NCBI RefSeq assembly: GCF_000685095.1
Contig: NZ_BAYE01000001.1
Span: forward strand, 434,001 to 498,000
Length of the DNA stretch: 64,000 bases
Direction: 5' to 3'
Source of the DNA: Paraburkholderia caledonica NBRC 102488
GTDB taxonomy: Bacteria; Pseudomonadota; Gammaproteobacteria; Burkholderiales; Burkholderiaceae
The translations under genes and the position numbers were made by a program. Under the pieces are notes generated by a model. It was not told the origin of the DNA. It was given only the letters and a program-made list of their open reading frames with translations, and made no database searches. This document shows positions 10,134 through 19,211 of the stretch, piece by piece. Position 1 is the stretch's first letter. The number at the start of each line of letters is the position of its first letter.

Positions 10134-11366
10134 TCAGTGCAGCTGATCGGCCATCAGAGTCATGATCTGCGTGGCCTGCGGGCTTTCGTCGACACCACCT
10201 TTGTCGTCGACCACGGCCACGCGGGTCTGATCAGGCGTCAGCGCGCGCACGTTCACGCGATACTGCCTGGCCACTTTTTCCTTCTTGCCGTGGAATACCT
10301 GGCTCCAGAAGCCCTGCTCGGCCGACGACATGTCCTTCGGATCGACGTAACGCACGAAGTACAGGCCGCGGCTCAGATCGCGGTCGTCTACGGTGAAATT
10401 GCTGCGGTCGAGCGCGAGGCCCACGCGCAGCCATGCACGGTCGTACGGCTCGCCGAGCGTCAGTTCGTTCGACGACAACTGCGCCGACGCGTTCGCCGCG
10501 TCCGGATCGCGCGCCGGCTGCTGTGCCGACAGGGCGACATTCTGCGCCGCAGTGGCCGCAGCCGCCGACCTGGCGCCCGACGTAGCCGCGTTAGGCGCCG
10601 TCTGCGCGCCGGCCGGCGACAATTCTGCTGTCTGCCCGCCGCCCGACTTTGCACGCGAATCGGCAAGCGCGAGCGCCGCCATCAAGCGCTTCAGGTATTC
10701 CTGCTCGAGGCCGGGGTCGTTCGCCTTCGGCTCCCACGTGCTCGAGTCGTTGTTCGTGCCGGTCAGCGCCTCGCGCATGCCCTTCTGGCTGATGAACACG
10801 TAAGTGCCGCCGTTCGGCGCTGCTTCGAGGCGCGTGCGGTACTTGTTGCGCTCGGAAGTCACGTAGCTGTTGCCCAGCGCCTTAGACAGCGTGCTGCGGA
10901 TCAGACCGTCGTTGATCTGCGCGTGCGTTTCGTTCCAGTCGGTTTCCATCACGCCCTTGTCGCGCTGGTCGACCACCAGCAGGAAACCCTGCTCCTGCCA
11001 GAACCGGCGGATTTGCGGCCACGCGTCTGCCGGCGCCTTGCCGTCGATCACGAGCCAGCTTTCCGTGCCGTCGCGCTGGATATGCATGTTGCTCACGGGC
11101 GGCACGACCGCCAGCGTGTTGGCCGCAGGCGCCTGGGCCTGAACCTGACGCAGCGTGGACAGCGAGGTTTCGCCGCCTTGCGGGGGCAGCGAACGCTGAT
11201 CGGGCGTCTCGTCGATCATGTTCGGCGGGACGGCGAGTGACACCTGTTTCGATTTGGAGTCGCTCTTATAGTCGACTTTGGTCGGCGACGACGTGCCGCA
11301 GCCGGCGACCAGCCCGCCCGCCATCAGCATTACTGCAAACCGCTTGGTAAGACGAAGATCAGTCAT
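10134..11366 (-). CDS. bamC: Outer-membrane protein assembly factor BamC
   Basis: 410 aa lipoprotein. The signal peptide ends in LVAGC (C23) and the unstructured N-terminal segment follows (DYKSDSK...SLAVPPNMIDETPDQRSLPP), the region that in E. coli BamC contacts BamD. Two helix-grip domains follow, about residues 95-210 and 300-405, separated by an Ala/Gln-rich linker. BamC is a subunit of the BAM complex that inserts beta-barrel proteins. In many relatives bamC follows dapA; here no dapA lies upstream and the gene has its own promoter region, so a relocated or second copy is possible. Confidence 0.85.
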   Translation of the reverse strand: MTDLRLTKRFAVMLMAGGLVAGCGTSSPTKVDYKSDSKSKQVSLAVPPNMIDETPDQRSLPPQGGETSLSTLRQVQAQAPAANTLAVVPPVSNMHIQRDGTESWLVIDGKAPADAWPQIRRFWQEQGFLLVVDQRDKGVMETDWNETHAQINDGLIRSTLSKALGNSYVTSERNKYRTRLEAAPNGGTYVFISQKGMREALTGTNNDSSTWEPKANDPGLEQEYLKRLMAALALADSRAKSGGGQTAELSPAGAQTAPNAATSGARSAAAATAAQNVALSAQQPARDPDAANASAQLSSNELTLGEPYDRAWLRVGLALDRSNFTVDDRDLSRGLYFVRYVDPKDMSSAEQGFWSQVFHGKKEKVARQYRVNVRALTPDQTRVAVVDDKGGVDESPQATQIMTLMADQLH

Positions 11367-11709
11367 GTTCGGGGAATCCTTCCGCTACGCCACGGCAAGT
11401 TTCCGTGGATCAACCCGACATTTTACCGATCCCGGCGAGCCCTGTGCAAAAACCGGGGTTTGCCCCGCCCGACTGACTCACCGCAAGCGTCATATTTAAC
11501 ATTCGGCAACCATTCCGAATGGTCTGTCAGCTAAGTGCGACGCGCCTGTCAGAACATTGTTTTCAAAGACTCTTTGCAGGCTCGACGCACGTCATTTTTG
11601 CGATAACACAGGGCCGGGAAACGGGCACTAGGCTTCGTCAGGAAGCGCGAGTGATATCTTCAAATCGACTTCGCGAGAAGAACAAGCGCGCCACGACACG
11701 GAGACTGTC
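11367..11709. promoter_or_regulatory. Divergent bamC / DUF2844 promoter region with a 15-bp palindrome
   Basis: 343 bp without a gene. ACCATTC-C-GAATGGT at 11509-11523 is a perfect palindrome with one central base, in an AT-richer stretch (catatttaacattcgg). It is a candidate operator for one of the flanking genes. No other feature was recognised. Confidence 0.4.
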
Positions 11710-12171
11710 ATGCCCCAAGCCCATCTCTTTCCCGTCATTACCGCGTCGGCGATCGCCGTCGCGACGCTGTGCCTCAGTGCCCATGCTTGCGCTCAACTAG
11801 GCGGTGTGATGCCACTGCAGCCGACCGACCACGCCGCGGCGCCGCAAAGCCTGCTGAACGGCGCGCTGCGCCTGCGCACATCGACCGATGCGGGCAACAC
11901 CGCCATCAACGAATACGCGACGAGCACGGGCGAAATCGTCGCTTACACGTGGCAAGGCCCGACGATGCCCGATCTCGCCGCCCTGCTTGGCAACTACGCC
12001 GGCTCTTACCGGGCGGGCGCTGCGGCCGCGGTCGACGGCAATCTGCACGCGTCGCGCGTCGCGCGGCCGGATGTGATCGTGGAATCGGGCGGCCCCATGC
12101 GCGGCTATGCGGGCCGCGCATGGCTACCCGGCGCGTTGCCGCCGGGCGTCACTGTCGACGACCTCCGCTGA
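11710..12171 (+). CDS. DUF2844 family secreted protein
   Basis: 153 aa. Signal peptide (ITASAIAVATLCLSAHACA) followed by a small exported domain with NEYATSTGEIVAYTWQGP and PDLAALLGNYAGSY, features I associate with DUF2844. Family function is unknown. It lies 282 bp upstream of the DUF3443 gene on the same strand; the two families usually occur together in Burkholderia-type genomes, so they probably act together outside the cytoplasm. A GGAG ribosome-binding site precedes the ATG. Confidence 0.75.
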   Translation: MPQAHLFPVITASAIAVATLCLSAHACAQLGGVMPLQPTDHAAAPQSLLNGALRLRTSTDAGNTAINEYATSTGEIVAYTWQGPTMPDLAALLGNYAGSYRAGAAAAVDGNLHASRVARPDVIVESGGPMRGYAGRAWLPGALPPGVTVDDLR

Positions 12172-12453
12172 CGCTGGTCCAGGCGCTTCCGGATGACCCC
12201 AGCGCTTGTATCGGTGCTGCTCCAGTTCGAAAGACCGCCGCGCAACCCGTTCGGCGTCATCAGACAAACAGAGGCGGACAAGCAGCGCTGACCAACGCGT
12301 GGTCAGCCGCGCAAATCCTGTTGCTGCGCTCGTGCCGGACTTCAACCGATTGCGGCAAACCGCGTCCAGAAGCGCCTCGACTATTCGCCTGAGCGCGCCC
12401 GCACCACTATGCGCCCGGAACAACCAAAACTACTGCCGACCTACGTTGACGCC

Positions 12454-13716
12454 ATGAAGCCCAATCTCTCACTGTTTGTCCTGCTCCTCTTTTGCGCCGC
12501 TCTTACGGCATGTGGCGGCGGTAGCGGTGGCGGCCAGGCCGCGACCACCCCGGCGAGCAGTTCAGGGGCGGCGAGCGCGCCTCTCGCGTCGGCCCCGACT
12601 GCCGGCTCGAGCCCGAGCGGCACTGCCGTCGCGCAGTCGAACACGCCTAATGTTCAGCCGATCGCCGTAACGGCGGCGCCGCGCCTCACGCGCAACATGC
12701 TGACCACGAGCGTCACCATTTGCCAGCCGGGCACGGACAACTGCGCGACGATCGACAACATTCAGGTGGACACCGGCTCGCACGGTCTGCGTATTCTTGC
12801 CTCGGCCGTTCCGGCTGGCTTGCCGCTCGCCGCGATCACGTCGGGCGCCGGGATATCGGGCGAATGCGCGGTATTCGGCGGCGGCTACGCGTGGGGCGCG
12901 GTGCGCAGCGCGGACGTGCGCATGGCCGGACAACTGGCCCCGTCGATCGCAATTCAACTGATTGCCGACCCTGCGGTGCCGACGGTCCCTGCGGACTGTG
13001 CCGGCGCGGGTCCGTCGATGCTCACGCTCGACACGCTGCGAGCCAACGGCATTCTCGGCGTCGGCGCGTTCGCGGCCGACTGCGGCAGCGCCTGCGCGAA
13101 CGCGGCGCTGCCACGCTGGTACTACGGCTGCGACGCTGCCGGCGCCTGCGTGCCGGCAGCGCAACCTCTCGCACAGCAGGTGGTCAATCCGGTCAGCCGC
13201 TTCGCCCTCGACAACAACGGCGTGGTGATCGATCTTCCCGCGGTCCCCGACAGCGGCGCGCTCACCGTTTCCGGGTCGATGATCTTCGGCATCGGCACTC
13301 AGGCAAACAACACGCTCGGCAGCGCGCGGGTGTTGAAGGGCAATCCGCAGACCGGTTACGTGACGACCACGCACCGCGCTCAAACGTACACGCAAAGTTA
13401 TCTCGACACGGGCTCGAACGGCCTCTTCTATCGCGACACGCAACTGCCCCGATGCGGCTACTGGTATTGCCCCAGTTCGACGCAGTCGGCAACGGCGACG
13501 ATCACCGGCACGGACGGCGCCGCGAACGCGGTCACGTTTTCGGTCGGCAACTCTCGGGTTCTGTTTGCATCGGCGAACAACGCCTTCAACAACATGGCGG
13601 GCATCGCAAGCAGCGGCTTCGGCTGGGGTCTGCCGTTCTTCTTCGGGCGCCGCGTGTACACCGCTATTGCATCGCGCGCGACGTCTGCGGGGCCCGGCCC
13701 TTACTACGCCTTCTGA
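12454..13716 (+). CDS. DUF3443 family lipoprotein with pepsin-like double DTGS motif
   Basis: 420 aa. The lipobox LTAC (C20) is followed by a Gly/Ser/Ala-rich linker to about residue 75. The remaining sequence contains IQVDTGSHGLRI (D106) and YLDTGSNGLFY (D318), a segment NGILGVG at 198-204, and GSMIFGIG at 274-281. This order matches pepsin-type aspartic proteases, which have two D-T-G catalytic loops about 180-200 residues apart with a DGILGL stretch between them. Pairs of cysteines in the C-terminal half could form disulfides. DUF3443 is annotated as unknown, so a protease role is inference. The start at 12454 puts the lipobox at a normal distance. Confidence 0.8.
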   Translation: MKPNLSLFVLLLFCAALTACGGGSGGGQAATTPASSSGAASAPLASAPTAGSSPSGTAVAQSNTPNVQPIAVTAAPRLTRNMLTTSVTICQPGTDNCATIDNIQVDTGSHGLRILASAVPAGLPLAAITSGAGISGECAVFGGGYAWGAVRSADVRMAGQLAPSIAIQLIADPAVPTVPADCAGAGPSMLTLDTLRANGILGVGAFAADCGSACANAALPRWYYGCDAAGACVPAAQPLAQQVVNPVSRFALDNNGVVIDLPAVPDSGALTVSGSMIFGIGTQANNTLGSARVLKGNPQTGYVTTTHRAQTYTQSYLDTGSNGLFYRDTQLPRCGYWYCPSSTQSATATITGTDGAANAVTFSVGNSRVLFASANNAFNNMAGIASSGFGWGLPFFFGRRVYTAIASRATSAGPGPYYAF

Positions 13717-13858
13717 ATGGGGGGCCGCATTTACTGTGCTGAAAATTCGCAAACTCGTGGATCGGGCAAATTCGATATCGGCTGGCTGCGATAATCGTCG
13801 TTCGCGGCTAACGCATCTGGAAAATGGTTAGTCATGCATAACTACCCACGCCCTCCCG

Positions 13859-15727
13859 ATGGAAGAAGCCACTTTTTCGCTCGACGAATTCGAGCAGCTC
13901 GTCTACACAAGGCAGCATATCCGGGCGTCGATCCAGCTGCTCTCGGCATTCGCGCTGCTGCAGCACAAACGCGGGCTGCTGGACGAGAGCTTTCTTGCGT
14001 CGGGCATGAGCGGCCTTGCGCCCGCCGAGCAACGCACGCGCTTCTGTACGCGGCTCGCTAGCGCGGCCTCCACGCTCTTTGCCGATCCTGAATTCCAGCT
14101 GCCCGGTGAATGTTTCAGGCTCTTTCTGACGCTGCATGAATGGGTGGGTTTGCTGTTCTCGGTTACGCCGTTTGGCAATGCGGACCATGTCGCTTGCCAT
14201 CTGAATCCGCGCGGCGCGCAGGACAGGCAGTTTGTTGCAGGTGACCGTTTCGTCGAAAAGTTTTGCGTGCTGTATTCAACCGGCTCTGAAATGGAGCTGG
14301 ACTTCGTCGCGCTGTGGGCGTACGACAAGGTGCTTGCGGCCTCCCTGGCACTCGTCCTGCTGGCGCCGGTTTTCAAGGGTTCGCCGAGCGCGCACGTTAA
14401 GCGCGAGGCACTGATGGAGTGGCTTCCCGGCAAACTGCAGCAGATCGGCGACCTCGACGACCTGCCCACCGCGTTGCTGCACAACGCCTACATGTTTTGC
14501 AGCTACGCAGAAACGCCGCGCCGTCATGAGATCAAGCGCGACATTAATGTGCTCGTGCGCCGCAAGCTCGCGCAACTCGGTTTGACCGACCTGCCGGCGG
14601 CACCGCGCAAGGCGAACGCGGCGAACCCCAGGACACCGAAGAACGCGAGGCGCCGCAAAAAGCCGTTGATGATGGTCGTGCTCGAGTGGTTCGGCGGTGC
14701 GCATTCCATCTACCGCACGCACTCGCGCACTATCGAGGCAGCGCGCAAGCATTTCGAGGTGGTGGGTTTCGGCTTCGGCTATGCAATCGACGATATCGGG
14801 CGAGCGGTCTTCGAGCGTTTTATCGAGCTGGAAGATCCGGAGTACATCGGTGAATGTCTGCGGACCATTCGCGACTTTGCGGAACGCGAAAAGCCCGACG
14901 TGCTGTACATGCCGAGCGTCGGCATGTTCGTGATGACGGTATTCATGTCGAATCTGCGCGTCGCGCCGTTACAGATCGCGGGCCTCGGGCACCCGGCCAC
15001 CACGCACTCGGACAAGATCGACTACGTGAGCGTCGAGGAAGACTATGTCGGCGATCCTGCATGCTTTAGCGAACGCCTGATGAAGCTGCCGAAAGACGGC
15101 CAGCCGTATCGACCTTCGGTTGCGTTGCCAGAGATCTCCGCGCGCATTCCGCCTGCGCGCACAACGCTTGAAGTGGTCATTACCGCTAGCGCAATGAAGC
15201 TCAACCCCGGTTTTCTCGCAGCCTGCCGCGAGATCGGTGCGCGGGCCGCGACGCCCGTCGAATTCCACTTCATGAGCGGCGTGCCGGCCGGCCTCGCGCT
15301 CGACCAGATGCGCGAGGTCATCGGACGTGCGATACCAGGCGCGGTCGTGCACGAGTTTTGTCAGTATGCGGGCTACCTGCAGCGCGTCAATCGCTCCGAT
15401 CTCTTTCTGAGTCCGTTCCCGTTCGGCAATACGAACGGGATCGTCGACGCGCTCACGCTCGGTTTGCCGGGCGTGTGCAAGCGCGGGCCTGAGGTATTCG
15501 AACGGATAGACGGCGCGCTATTCGAGCGCGTGGGCATGCCATCGTGGACAACGGCGGACAACGTCGAGGGTTATATCGCGGCAGCGGTGCGAATGATCGA
15601 AGGACACGACGAACGCATGGCATTGCGGCAGCGGCTGATCGACACGCGCGCGGTTGAGCGCTGCTTTGAAGGCCGGCCTGAGGCGTTTGCCGAAAGCGCG
15701 CTAGCGTTGATGCTGGAGAGCAGGTAG
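13859..15727 (+). CDS. HMW1C-like N-glycosyltransferase (GT41)
   Basis: 622 aa, the usual length of the HMW1C/ApNGT cytoplasmic N-glycosyltransferases, which attach glucose or galactose to Asn in N-X-S/T sequons of adhesins. Clear family blocks are AGLGHPATTHSDKIDYVSVE, EDYVGDPACFSERLMKLPKDG, and the nucleotide-sugar site PFPFGNTNGIVDALTLG with N524 and N526, then GVCKRGPEVFERIDGALFERVG. The N-terminal all-alpha domain covers about residues 1-255. No adhesin or two-partner secretion gene is nearby, so its protein target is unknown. It has no strong ribosome-binding site; ATG 13859 is the first in-frame start. Confidence 0.9.
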   Translation: MEEATFSLDEFEQLVYTRQHIRASIQLLSAFALLQHKRGLLDESFLASGMSGLAPAEQRTRFCTRLASAASTLFADPEFQLPGECFRLFLTLHEWVGLLFSVTPFGNADHVACHLNPRGAQDRQFVAGDRFVEKFCVLYSTGSEMELDFVALWAYDKVLAASLALVLLAPVFKGSPSAHVKREALMEWLPGKLQQIGDLDDLPTALLHNAYMFCSYAETPRRHEIKRDINVLVRRKLAQLGLTDLPAAPRKANAANPRTPKNARRRKKPLMMVVLEWFGGAHSIYRTHSRTIEAARKHFEVVGFGFGYAIDDIGRAVFERFIELEDPEYIGECLRTIRDFAEREKPDVLYMPSVGMFVMTVFMSNLRVAPLQIAGLGHPATTHSDKIDYVSVEEDYVGDPACFSERLMKLPKDGQPYRPSVALPEISARIPPARTTLEVVITASAMKLNPGFLAACREIGARAATPVEFHFMSGVPAGLALDQMREVIGRAIPGAVVHEFCQYAGYLQRVNRSDLFLSPFPFGNTNGIVDALTLGLPGVCKRGPEVFERIDGALFERVGMPSWTTADNVEGYIAAAVRMIEGHDERMALRQRLIDTRAVERCFEGRPEAFAESALALMLESR

Positions 15728-15789
15728 GCAGCGCGATGTCAGGCGGTGGATTGACAGTCGCCTGGGTAATGAACCGGCCGCCCGGGAGC

Positions 15790-16296
15790 TTACTCGTCTG
15801 CTTCGCTCGCGTCCGGGTCGGACGGCGCCGCCAGCTTTGCCGGCGCTAGCCAGCTAAACGTGTCCAGCGTGGGGCCATGGAACGTGCATTCAGCGGCGGC
15901 GGCCAGAATCAGCTTCTTTGGTTTGGTCGGCTTCCGTGCGAGCGCATCAGCCTCCGACGCAGTGACCGACGAAGCCGCCTGCGACACAGCCGGAGCCGCT
16001 CCCACACCCGAGGCCGCCACTCTGCGTCCTGCCCGAGCGCCCGAAGCTGCTCGCGCTGACGCGGCCGCTACTTCAGACGCCGTCATTACATGTTCAATGG
16101 ATCCTTCCACCACGACGCGTGAGCCGTCGATTCCAGCGCCCGTATGGCCGATCTTCAGTGTATCGGACGTTTTTTCTGCCAGCTTGCTTCGCATTAACTG
16201 CTCGCACGCGTCCGAGTTCTTGTAGACAGCCGTGCAGGCCGCGAGGAGTGCTGCAGCGGTCGCAGCGCATGCGATAGTGACAATCCGAATCTTCAT
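15790..16296 (-). CDS. Small lipoprotein, function unknown
   Basis: 168 aa. The signal peptide ends in LLAAC (C21). A short conserved-looking part follows (YKNSDACEQLMRSKLAEKTSDTLKI...GIDGSRVVVEGSIEHV), then an Ala/Ser-rich linker, then a C-terminal segment with KPKKLILAAAAECTFHG. I do not recognise the family. The start at 16296 is preceded by GGAAC; a TTG six codons upstream is less likely. It ends 62 bp from the convergent glycosyltransferase gene. Confidence 0.65.
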   Translation of the reverse strand: MKIRIVTIACAATAAALLAACTAVYKNSDACEQLMRSKLAEKTSDTLKIGHTGAGIDGSRVVVEGSIEHVMTASEVAAASARAASGARAGRRVAASGVGAAPAVSQAASSVTASEADALARKPTKPKKLILAAAAECTFHGPTLDTFSWLAPAKLAAPSDPDASEADE

Positions 16297-16376
16297 TGAC
16301 GTTCCGTTTTTCAAGCCGTCGGGAATTGTAGCCTGGCACCGCGCGCGAGCGCCCCGCTTGACGCCGTCCCAATAAT

Positions 16377-16475
16377 ATGTTCCTATTGCGCACTATGTAC
16401 CGCGCCCAGGCCACCCTATCGCTACTACTAGCCCGCTCTACCGGGCTAGGTCTGCTGCTGCGCGCTTCCATCTGA
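16377..16475 (+). CDS. Leucine-rich leader peptide of leuA
   Basis: 32 codons. Ten are leucine, six of them CTA (codons 3, 14, 16, 17, 18, 24), a very rare codon at this G+C, including three in a row at 16422-16430, plus three consecutive CTG at 16452-16460. It ends in TGA 117 bp before leuA. It has the features of an amino-acid-biosynthesis leader peptide whose translation senses charged leucyl-tRNA. No ribosome-binding site precedes ATG 16377; an in-frame ATG at 16395 would suit a leaderless start from a TTGACG (16358) promoter. Which start is used is open. Confidence 0.7.
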   Translation: MFLLRTMYRAQATLSLLLARSTGLGLLLRASI

Positions 16476-16533
16476 AACACCCGAAGCACCGCATAATTCC
16501 CCAGTAACTGACCCAGCCCCGGTTTCCGACCGG
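16428..16533 (+). promoter_or_regulatory. leuA attenuator-type RNA structure
   Basis: Mutually exclusive stems are visible. Segments 1:2 are CTAGCCCG (16428-16435) with CGGGCTAG (16442-16449), a perfect 8-bp hairpin overlapping Leu codons. Segments 2:3 are ACCGGGCTAGG (16440-16450) with CCCAGCCCCGGT (16512-16523). Segments 3:4 are CCGGT (16519-16523) with ACCGG (16529-16533). This is the 1:2 / 2:3 / 3:4 logic of amino-acid attenuators. The 3:4 stem lacks a clean U run, so it could end transcription weakly or block leuA translation instead. Confidence 0.6.
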
Positions 16534-16592
16534 CGGCGCTGCTTTGCGTTCTTGTCGTCCGGTCGACTACCAGCCAGTCGAACCCACGGACG

Positions 16593-18317
16593 ATGAAAAT
16601 GTTGAAGAACCCTGCTACCAAGTACCGCTCCTTCAAGCCCATCAATTTGACGGACCGCCAGTGGCCGTCGCGCACGATCACGCGCGCGCCGATCTGGATG
16701 AGCACCGACCTGCGCGACGGCAACCAGGCTCTTTTCGAGCCGATGAACGCAGAGCGCAAAATGCGCATGTTCAAGACTCTGGTGCAGATCGGTTTCAAGG
16801 AGATCGAAGTCGCATTTCCGTCGGCATCGCAGACCGATTTCAACTTCGTGCGAGAGTTGATCGAAGGCGGTCACATTCCCGACGACGTAACGATCGAAGT
16901 GTTGACGCAAGCCCGCGACGATCTGATCGAGCGTACGTTCGAATCGTTGCGCGGCGCGCCGCGCGCAATCGTCCATCTGTACAACGCAACTGCGCCGGAA
17001 TTCCGCAAGATCGTGTTCGGGCTCGACCAGAACGGCGTCAAGGAACTCGCGCAAAAAGCCGCGCGCACGATGAAACGTCTCGCCGATGCCGCGCCGGAAA
17101 CACATTTCACGCTGCAATACAGCCCTGAAGTGTTCAGCGGCACCGAACTCGAATTCGCGAAGGAAGTTTGCGACGCGGTGTTCGACATCTGGCAACCCAC
17201 GCCTGAGCACAAGGCCATCGTCAATTTGCCGGCAACGGTCGAAATGGCGACGCCGAACGTCTACGCCGACCAGATCGAATGGATGCACCGCAACCTCGCG
17301 CGCCGCGATTCGTTGATCGTGTCGGTGCATCCGCATAACGATCGTGGCACCGCGGTGGCCGCGGCGGAACTCGCGGTGATGGCGGGCGCGGATCGTATCG
17401 AAGGGTGTCTGTTCGGCAACGGCGAGCGCACCGGCAACGTGGACCTCGTCACGCTCGCACTGAATTTGTATACGCAGGGAGTCGATCCCGGACTCGACTT
17501 CTCGAACATCAACGAAATTGCACGCACGGCCGAGGAATGCACGCAGTTGCCCGTACATCCGCGTCATCCTTATGTGGGCGATCTGGTGTTCACCGCATTC
17601 TCCGGCTCGCATCAGGATGCGATCAAAAAAGGCTTCGCTGCGCAGAAACCCGACGCGATCTGGGAAGTGCCGTACATGCCGATCGATCCGAACGATCTGG
17701 GCCGCACCTACGATTCCGTGATCCGGGTGAACAGCCAGTCTGGCAAGGGCGGCATCGCGTACCTGCTCGAGCAGAGCTACGGCGTCGTGTTGCCGCGCCG
17801 CTTGCAAGTGGATTTCAGTTCGGCCGTGCAGCGCTTTACCGACGACAGCGGACAGGAAGTCACGCCATCGCAGATCTGGGAACTGTTCCAGCAGGAGTAC
17901 GTGCAGAATACCGCGCCGGTGCACTACATCGGCCACAGCCTGTCCGAGCAGGACGGACGCGAGCGCATCAAGCTGACTGTCGAGATCAATGGCACCCGGC
18001 GCGTGTTGAACGGCGAAGGCAACGGTCCACTCGACGCGTTGATGCACGCGATGGGTGTGCCCGTGCGCATCCAGCACTATGAGGAGCGCGCGTTGACGCA
18101 AGGCGCCGATGCCCGCGCGGTCGCCGTCGCCGAAATGGCCGGGGCCGACGTGACCGGCAGCGCGTTCGGCGTGGGTATCGACGCCAATCTGGTGACTGCG
18201 TCGATTCGAGCAGTGATCAGCGGCGTGAACCGCGCGTACGCTCGCGTCAGTGAAGAGGCCAAGGCACGGTTCTTCGAAACGGCGCTGGACAATGAAGCCG
18301 AGCGCGCTGAAGCGTAA
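16593..18317 (+). CDS. leuA: 2-isopropylmalate synthase
   Basis: 574 aa, the long (LeuA2-type) form. It catalyses the first committed step of leucine synthesis, condensing acetyl-CoA with 2-ketoisovalerate. The active-site block DLRDGNQA is at 39-46 and the metal-binding [15 protein letters not shown] block is in the TIM barrel. The C-terminal LeuA dimer/leucine-feedback domain follows after about residue 430 ([22 protein letters not shown]). ATG 16593 is used; a second ATG is two codons later. Regulation is probably by feedback plus the leader element upstream. It is followed by a strong terminator. Confidence 0.97.
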   Translation: MKMLKNPATKYRSFKPINLTDRQWPSRTITRAPIWMSTDLRDGNQALFEPMNAERKMRMFKTLVQIGFKEIEVAFPSASQTDFNFVRELIEGGHIPDDVTIEVLTQARDDLIERTFESLRGAPRAIVHLYNATAPEFRKIVFGLDQNGVKELAQKAARTMKRLADAAPETHFTLQYSPEVFSGTELEFAKEVCDAVFDIWQPTPEHKAIVNLPATVEMATPNVYADQIEWMHRNLARRDSLIVSVHPHNDRGTAVAAAELAVMAGADRIEGCLFGNGERTGNVDLVTLALNLYTQGVDPGLDFSNINEIARTAEECTQLPVHPRHPYVGDLVFTAFSGSHQDAIKKGFAAQKPDAIWEVPYMPIDPNDLGRTYDSVIRVNSQSGKGGIAYLLEQSYGVVLPRRLQVDFSSAVQRFTDDSGQEVTPSQIWELFQQEYVQNTAPVHYIGHSLSEQDGRERIKLTVEINGTRRVLNGEGNGPLDALMHAMGVPVRIQHYEERALTQGADARAVAVAEMAGADVTGSAFGVGIDANLVTASIRAVISGVNRAYARVSEEAKARFFETALDNEAERAEA

Positions 18318-18351
18318 GACACCAGTAAAGTGCCTTTAATGGCCTGATATG

Positions 18352-18393
18352 CAAAAAGGGGCGCAGTTCTGAACTGGCGCCCCTTTCTTCTTG
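18352..18393. terminator. Bidirectional terminator between leuA and the ABC importer
   Basis: AAAAAGGGGCGC-AGTTC-T-GAACT-GGCGCCCCTTT forms a long near-perfect stem. It is T-rich on the plus-strand side (tttcttcttgtt) and followed by AAAAA read as T on the minus-strand side, so it can end both leuA and the convergent ABC operon. Confidence 0.85.
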
Positions 18394-18443
18394 TTGCATA
18401 CCTCAGCGGCTTTTCTTATCAAAGGTACTCGCTCATGCCCGCT

Positions 18444-19211
18444 TCACTCGGTCCATGCATCGGGCAAGCTGTGCGTCAACGTCGACACGAAGCGCGCGGT
18501 TTCCTCCTGCTGCGGCCGCATGAACACATCGCGCGACGGACCCGACTCCACCACTACGCCGTTGTTGAGGAACACCACGTCGCGTGCAATCGTAGCGGCG
18601 AGCCGCAAATCATGCGTCGCCATCAGCATGGTCATGCCTTCATTCGCGAGTTGCTTGAGTACTTCGACCACTTCCGCGGCCAGTCCGGGATCGAGCGCGG
18701 ATGTGGGCTCGTCGCATAACAATACTTCGGGCGACGGCGCCAATGCTCGCGCGATCGCAACGCGCTGCTGCTGCCCGCCCGACAGGGTGACAGGCCACGC
18801 ATCGCCCTTGTGCGCGATGCCGACCTTCTCCAGCAATTCGTCAGCGCGGGCTCGCGCCTTTTCCTTGTCCCATTTCAGCACGGTGATGAGGCCTTCCATT
18901 ACGTTCTGACGCACCGTGAGATGCGGAAACAACTGGAAGTTCTGAAACACCATGCCGGTACGGCGCCGGATAGTCAGGACCGTTTCGCGCGACGGCCGCT
19001 CGTCGCGGCTGAACGTGAGCTGCTGATCGCCGATTTCGAGCGAGCCGGCCTCGGGAATTTCCAGCAGATTCACGCAACGCAACAGCGTACTTTTGCCGCT
19101 ACCCGACGGCCCGATCAACGCAGTCACGTTGCCCTGCGCGAGATGCAGGTCGACCGAGTTGAGCACGCGGAGTCCGGAAAAATACTTGTCGATTTTTTCC
19201 AGTCGGATCAT
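18444..19211 (-). CDS. Polar amino-acid ABC transporter, ATP-binding subunit
   Basis: 255 aa. Walker A GPSGSGKST (34-42), Q-loop FQNFQLFPHLTV, signature LSGGQQQR, Walker B VLLCDEPTSALD and switch His in MATHDL are all intact. It closely resembles GlnQ/TcyN-type ATPases of the polar amino acid family. Its start codon overlaps the permease stop by one base (TAATG), so the two are translationally coupled. With the upstream permease and binding protein it forms a three-gene importer, most likely for cystine or a related amino acid. Confidence 0.93.
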   Translation of the reverse strand: MIRLEKIDKYFSGLRVLNSVDLHLAQGNVTALIGPSGSGKSTLLRCVNLLEIPEAGSLEIGDQQLTFSRDERPSRETVLTIRRRTGMVFQNFQLFPHLTVRQNVMEGLITVLKWDKEKARARADELLEKVGIAHKGDAWPVTLSGGQQQRVAIARALAPSPEVLLCDEPTSALDPGLAAEVVEVLKQLANEGMTMLMATHDLRLAATIARDVVFLNNGVVVESGPSRDVFMRPQQEETARFVSTLTHSLPDAWTE

